From positions 1-64,000 of the forward strand of contig JACPCS010000111.1 of NCBI GenBank assembly GCA_016184455.1: a stretch of 64,000 nucleotides of DNA. Direction: 5' to 3'. A program made the translations under genes and the position numbers. This document shows, piece by piece, positions 60,508 to 64,000 of the stretch. Positions within the stretch are counted from its first letter, which is position 1. Every line of letters begins with the position of its first letter. Source of the DNA: Acidobacteriota bacterium (GTDB taxonomy: Bacteria; Acidobacteriota; Vicinamibacteria; Vicinamibacterales; UBA2999). The notes under the pieces are model-generated. The model did no database searches and was not told the DNA's origin. It worked only from the letters and a program-made list of their open reading frames with translations.

Positions 60508-62643
60508 TTATTTCGTGACTGGCTGGCCGAGCGCCGGCTGGTACATCCCGCGCACGTATTCCTTCACCATGCGCCGCGTGCTGAACCGCGGCACCACGGT
60601 CCGGATCGACTGCTTGACGATCTGCAGCCACCGGTGCGGAACGCCCTGCGCGTCGCGATCGTAGAACGCCGGCACGACCTGCTCCTCGAGCAGGGTGTAG
60701 ATCGCCTGCGCGTCGGCCCAGTCCTGCGCGCCCTGGTCGTTGGGATCGGCGGGGCCCTCGATGAGCCATCCGTTGTCGCCGGTGAACCCCTCGGCCCACC
60801 AGCCGTCGCCGATGGACATGTGCGGCGTGCCGTTGATCGCCGCCTTCATGCCGCTCGTCCCGCTCGCCTCGAGCGGCTTGCGCGGGTTGTTGAGCCACAC
60901 GTCGCACCCCTGGACGAGGAAGTGTGCGACGTGCAGGTCGTAGTCCTCGATGAACGCGATCCGCCCGCCGAACTTCGGGTCGAGCACCCGCCGGTAGATC
61001 CGCTGCAGGTGGTGCTTGCCGATGTCGTCGGCCGGGTGCGCCTTGCCGGCGAAGAGGATCTGTACGGGGCGGCCGTGCGCGTTGAGGATGTTCGCCAGGC
61101 GGTCGGCATCGGCGAACACCAACTCCGGCCGCTTGTAGCCGGTGAAGCGCCGCGCGAACCCGATCGTCAGCGCGTTGTGGTCGAACATCGTGCCGGACGC
61201 CACGATGTGCGATGCCGAGGCGCCGCGGTGGGTCCAGCGGTAGCGCGCGCGCTCGCGGATGAAGTGAAAGAGGAACGAGCGGAGCGACTGGCGTGCCTCC
61301 CAGAGCTCTTCGTCGGGAATGCGCACCACGGCGTCGCAGAAGCCGGGGTCGTCGTGATGCTCGAGCCAGTCGGGCCCCAGATAGCGATCGAGCAATGCGC
61401 GGATCTCGGCCGACATCCACGTCGGGATGTGCACGCCGTTGGTCACCGAGCGAATCGGCACGCGCTCGACCGGCGTGTCGGGCCACACCGCATGCCACAT
61501 CCGCCGGGTGACGTCGCCGTGCAGCGCGCTGACGCCGTTGATCGCGCTCGCGGTCCGCAGCGCGAGCGCCGTCATGTTGAACATCGGGCCGTCACCGCTG
61601 TCGTAGTGCGCGAGCGCAAAGAACCGCTCGCGGTACGCGCCGAGCTCGCCCCAAGCGCCGGCCAGGTGCTTCTCGACCAGGTGGAACAGAAACGCGTCGT
61701 GCCCCGCGGCCACCGGCGTGTGCGTGGTGAACACCGTCGTCCGCCGCACTTCTTCGAGTGCCGCCTCGAACGCCCACCCCTTCTCGCAGAGATCGCGGAT
61801 GCGCTGCAGGACGGCAAACGCGGCGTGCCCCTCGTTGAGGTGGTACACCGCGGGCGTGATGCCGACGGCCTTCAGCGTGCGCACGCCGCCGACGCCGAGC
61901 AGGATCTCCTGCTGGACCCGCGTTTCGCGATCGCCTCCGTAGAGCCGGGCCGAAAGCTCCCGATCCCACGGCGCGTTCTCCTCGAGATCGGTGTCGAGCA
62001 GATACAGGTGCACGCGGCCCGCCCGCACCCGCCACACGGCCATGAGCACCGTGCGGCTGCCGAGCGGCACGGCCGTGACGCATGGCTTGCCGTCGGTCGT
62101 GATGGCCGGCTCGATCGCCGCATCGGTCCAGTTGAGCTTCTCGTAGACCTCCTCCTGCCACCCGTCGGCGGACACCGTCTGATGGAAGTAGCCCTGCGGG
62201 TACATGAACCCGACGCCGACGAGCGGCACGCCGAGGTCGCTCGCTTCCTTGCAGTGGTCGCCGGCGAGCACGCCGAGGCCGCCGGCGTAGATCGGCAGCG
62301 ACTGATGGAGTGCAAACTCTGCGGAGAAATAGGCGATGGAGCGGCCCGCCAGGTCCGGACACTCGCGTTCGCACCAGGTGCCGCGCGCCGCGCGCGTCGC
62401 ATCGAGGCGCGCCACCGCGCCGTCGTACAGCGCCAGCCAGTCGGAATCGGCCATCGCGCGCGCCAGCGTGGCGGGCTCGACGAGCTTCAGCATCCGGACG
62501 GGGTTGTGCGCGGTGAGGCGCCACAGCGGGTAGTCGAGCCGGCGAAACACGTTGCGCGCGTCGGGCGTCCAGCTCCACCAGAGGTCGCGCGCGAGCTCCT
62601 CGAGGCGGTGGAGCCGATCGGGCAGAGACGGCATCAAGGTCAC
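60508..62643 (-). CDS. glgP: alpha-glucan family phosphorylase
   Basis: A 711-residue glycogen/starch phosphorylase-like enzyme releasing glucose 1-phosphate. The N-terminus RLHRLEELARDLWWSWTPDA and SLPIYAGGLGVLAGDHCKEA are the Thermus-type signature. RPVQILFAGKAHPADDIGK and the pyridoxal-phosphate lysine in EASGTSGMKAAING lie in the C-terminal half. The length fits the short archaeal/Thermus subfamily (about 700-850). The start ATG at 62643 gives MTLMPSLPDRL. Function: glycogen or maltodextrin mobilisation. Confidence 0.93.
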   Translation of the reverse strand: MTLMPSLPDRLHRLEELARDLWWSWTPDARNVFRRLDYPLWRLTAHNPVRMLKLVEPATLARAMADSDWLALYDGAVARLDATRAARGTWCERECPDLAGRSIAYFSAEFALHQSLPIYAGGLGVLAGDHCKEASDLGVPLVGVGFMYPQGYFHQTVSADGWQEEVYEKLNWTDAAIEPAITTDGKPCVTAVPLGSRTVLMAVWRVRAGRVHLYLLDTDLEENAPWDRELSARLYGGDRETRVQQEILLGVGGVRTLKAVGITPAVYHLNEGHAAFAVLQRIRDLCEKGWAFEAALEEVRRTTVFTTHTPVAAGHDAFLFHLVEKHLAGAWGELGAYRERFFALAHYDSGDGPMFNMTALALRTASAINGVSALHGDVTRRMWHAVWPDTPVERVPIRSVTNGVHIPTWMSAEIRALLDRYLGPDWLEHHDDPGFCDAVVRIPDEELWEARQSLRSFLFHFIRERARYRWTHRGASASHIVASGTMFDHNALTIGFARRFTGYKRPELVFADADRLANILNAHGRPVQILFAGKAHPADDIGKHHLQRIYRRVLDPKFGGRIAFIEDYDLHVAHFLVQGCDVWLNNPRKPLEASGTSGMKAAINGTPHMSIGDGWWAEGFTGDNGWLIEGPADPNDQGAQDWADAQAIYTLLEEQVVPAFYDRDAQGVPHRWLQIVKQSIRTVVPRFSTRRMVKEYVRGMYQPALGQPVTK

Positions 62644-62769
62644 AGGGTAGCATGTGCTATCCTTTCAGCGCCGCCGCACGCTGAGCCCGCCAGACCGCGT
62701 CAGATTCGAGCCCGAACGACTCGCATCTCCTGCGCTTTACGAGCCAGAGCTGAGGCCGCAGGAGAAGTC

Positions 62770-63120
62770 ATGGGCCGTAAATTGTTCGTGGGCAACCTGC
62801 CCTATGAGACCATGGAGCAGGATCTCGAGTCGTTATTCGGGCAGGCGGGAGAGGTCGAGACCGTCACCGTCGTGCGGGATCGAATGACCGGCCGCGCGCG
62901 CGGCTTCGCCTTCGTCGAGATGAAGGACGAGGATGGCGCGCAGAAGGCGATTTCCGAGCTGCACGGACATCAGCTCGGCGGGCGGGCGCTGACGGTCAAC
63001 GAAGCGCGGCCGCCGGCGCCACGGCCGTTTCGCAACGACTTCGGGGGCGGCGGCGACGATCGCGGCCGCGGCGGACGCGGCGGACGGCCCGGCGGCCGTC
63101 GCAGCGAGCCGCGCTGGTAG
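62770..63120 (+). CDS. RRM-domain RNA-binding protein
   Basis: A 116-residue protein with one RNA recognition motif. RNP2 is KLFVGNL (residues 4-10), RNP1 is RARGFAFVEM (about 43-52). The C-terminal tail is rich in Gly and Arg (GGGGDDRGRGGRGGRPGGRR), like the RGG tails of cyanobacterial Rbp proteins. GGAGAAG precedes the ATG at 62770. It may act in cold adaptation or RNA turnover. Small RRM proteins of this type occur in many bacteria. Confidence 0.92.
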   Translation: MGRKLFVGNLPYETMEQDLESLFGQAGEVETVTVVRDRMTGRARGFAFVEMKDEDGAQKAISELHGHQLGGRALTVNEARPPAPRPFRNDFGGGGDDRGRGGRGGRPGGRRSEPRW

Positions 63121-63123
63121 GTT

Positions 63124-63215
63124 TGCTAGTCGGTAGGTAGTAGCCGGTAGGTGGTAGCCCACGAACCCGCTACCGGCCACAGGCTACCGGCTACAGGCTA
63201 CCGGCTACCGACTAG
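63124..63215. repeat. family C large hairpin
   Basis: CTAGTCGGTAG (63126-63136) pairs with CTACCGACTAG (63205-63215), and GTAGCCGGTAG with CTACCGGCTAC inside it. It is the longest family C copy and lies between the RRM gene and the next small gene, whose ribosome site AGGAG overlaps the right arm. Confidence 0.8.
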
Positions 63216-63225
63216 GAGTTGAGCC

Positions 63226-63429
63226 ATGGCACGCAATGCGCGACCGACCGCGGCGAAACGCGAGCGTGAGAAGGCGCTGAGCGAGCGCCGTCAGCAGAAG
63301 GCGGCCAAGCGCCAGGACGCCAAGATGCGCAAGGCGTCACAGCAGCGGCCCGCCGACGGCGTCGACCCCGACATCGCCGGCATCGTTCCCGGGCCGCAGC
63401 CGCCGGCCGACTGGCAGGTCGAAGAGTAA
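63226..63429 (+). CDS. small basic protein of unknown function
   Basis: A 67-residue protein: the N-terminal half is very basic and probably helical (ARPTAAKREREKALSERRQQ, then KAAKRQDAKMRK), the C-terminal half is Pro-rich and ends DWQVEE. AGGAG stands eight bases before the ATG. Similar small basic proteins in other bacteria are of unknown function; nucleic acid binding is plausible from the charge. Confidence 0.65.
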   Translation: MARNARPTAAKREREKALSERRQQKAAKRQDAKMRKASQQRPADGVDPDIAGIVPGPQPPADWQVEE

Positions 63430-63438
63430 CCTCCCCCT

Positions 63439-64000
63439 TTACAGCCCCTCACACGGCAGCCGGGCAAGGTCGAACTGCCGGGCGCGGAGTGCCGGAATCA
63501 GCTGCGCCGTCGCCTCGACGGCATACTGCCGATCCGCGCGTGGATTGCGGTGATGCCCGTCGTGCATGACGATGATGTCGCCCGCCTGGGCGCGGCGTGC
63601 GAGACGTGCGGCCAGACCGGCCGCGTCGCGCGGACGCCACCAGTTCCAGTCCCACAGGCCCCAGCTCCAGCCGGCCAGACGGTAGTCGAGACGATCGAGC
63701 GCCTGATAGAGGGCGCCGCTGCGCCAGCCGGCGTGCGGACGGAAATACGGACATGGGCGCGCGCCGCCGAGCTGCGCGATGCGGTCGGCCGCTCGGCCAA
63801 GCGCATCCGCGATGGCGTCGGGCGTCTGCAGCATCAGCCATCGCTCGTTCGAATGCAGCGCGACCGCGTGCCCCTCGACGAACATTCTCCGCACGAGCGG
63901 CGCCGTCTCGTCGGTCACGTGATCGTCGATCAGGAAGAACGTCGCGGACGCCCGCTCCCGCGCGAGGACGTCGAGCAGCAGCGGCGTCGCCGCCGGATTC
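63439..64000 (-). CDS. polysaccharide deacetylase family protein, C-terminal part
   Basis: The frame is open to the window edge, so the N-terminus lies beyond 64000. About 186 residues are present. SATFFLIDDHVTDE is the second strand of the NodB homology domain; VALHSNERW and the CPYFRPHAGWRSG loop with RPH are the metal- and substrate-binding segments, and DIIVMHDGHH is the end of the barrel. It would deacetylate or hydrolyse cell-wall or surface polysaccharides. The aspartate pair at the start of the domain is outside the window. Confidence 0.85.
   Translation of the reverse strand, partial: NPAATPLLLDVLARERASATFFLIDDHVTDETAPLVRRMFVEGHAVALHSNERWLMLQTPDAIADALGRAADRIAQLGGARPCPYFRPHAGWRSGALYQALDRLDYRLAGWSWGLWDWNWWRPRDAAGLAARLARRAQAGDIIVMHDGHHRNPRADRQYAVEATAQLIPALRARQFDLARLPCEGL

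Noticed and set aside
60463-62769. Open frame continuing upstream of the RRM gene on the plus strand
   Set aside because: It is antisense to the glycogen phosphorylase and has shadow composition. The RRM protein starts at 62770 with a ribosome site.

Overview
The window is a GC-rich bacterial chromosome segment with tightly packed genes on both strands. The 719-residue von Willebrand factor A protein with a VEVDAVVTD start belongs to a family typical of Acidobacteriota. Together with the many exported hydrolases and the dispersed short palindromes, it suggests an acidobacterium, probably Vicinamibacteria-like. That placement is an inference; there is no rRNA here.

Layout. 0-3 kb: end of a DsbA-like protein, an ABC exporter pair and a TPR protein. 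3.1-14.8 kb: a type IV pilus / pseudopilin region with a prepilin peptidase, a PilS-type kinase, two divergent sets of minor pseudopilins (one with a frameshifted FimT and a probable sigma-54 promoter), a large membrane protein and a PilR-type sigma-54 activator. 14.8-22.1 kb: aroB, nadB, proS, tatC, tatA and a C-terminal processing protease. 22.3-27.4 kb: an SMC protein and an M48 protease. 27.36-28.8 kb: a foreign-looking island with a diiron/MBL-fold gene ending in an attC-like integron site, followed by a phosphatase fragment truncated at that site. 28.8-37.2 kb: ten co-directional genes, nearly all with Tat or Sec signals (hydrolases, isomerase, cupin, lipocalin-like, cyclase, acetamidase). 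47.2-37.2 kb on the minus strand: the rimP-nusA-infB-DUF503-rbfA-nrnA-truB-rpsO-pnp operon ending in a cupredoxin gene. 47.3-64 kb: rimO, asnS, an AmgK/MurU-like sugar kinase and nucleotidyltransferase pair, a CYTH protein, HtrA, an M24 peptidase, the VWFA protein, alpha-glucan phosphorylase, an RRM protein and the end of a polysaccharide deacetylase.

The most unusual signal is a dense population of short palindromic repeats. I name the families by core: A (AACTCCCAA), B (GGCCTGAGGCC), C (TAGCCGGTAGC), D (ACCGAGACACCGAG), E (GCGCGAAGGCGG), F (ACGTGGCGTCCGGCT), G (CCCTGAGCGAAGTCGAAGGG), H (GTCAAAAGTCAA), I (GGGGTCGGACGTCATTTG), J (TCTCTGGTCTCTGGTC) and K (GCGTAGGG). Most copies fill gaps between genes, but several lie in frame inside proteins: twice in SMC, once in RimO, in the leader peptides of two pseudopilins, at the signal-peptide junction of the VWFA protein and at the end of a DUF4870 protein. 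Others supply or overlap start codons. This looks like ongoing recruitment of intergenic palindromes into proteins.

No tRNA, rRNA, CRISPR array, complete insertion sequence or replication origin was recognised.
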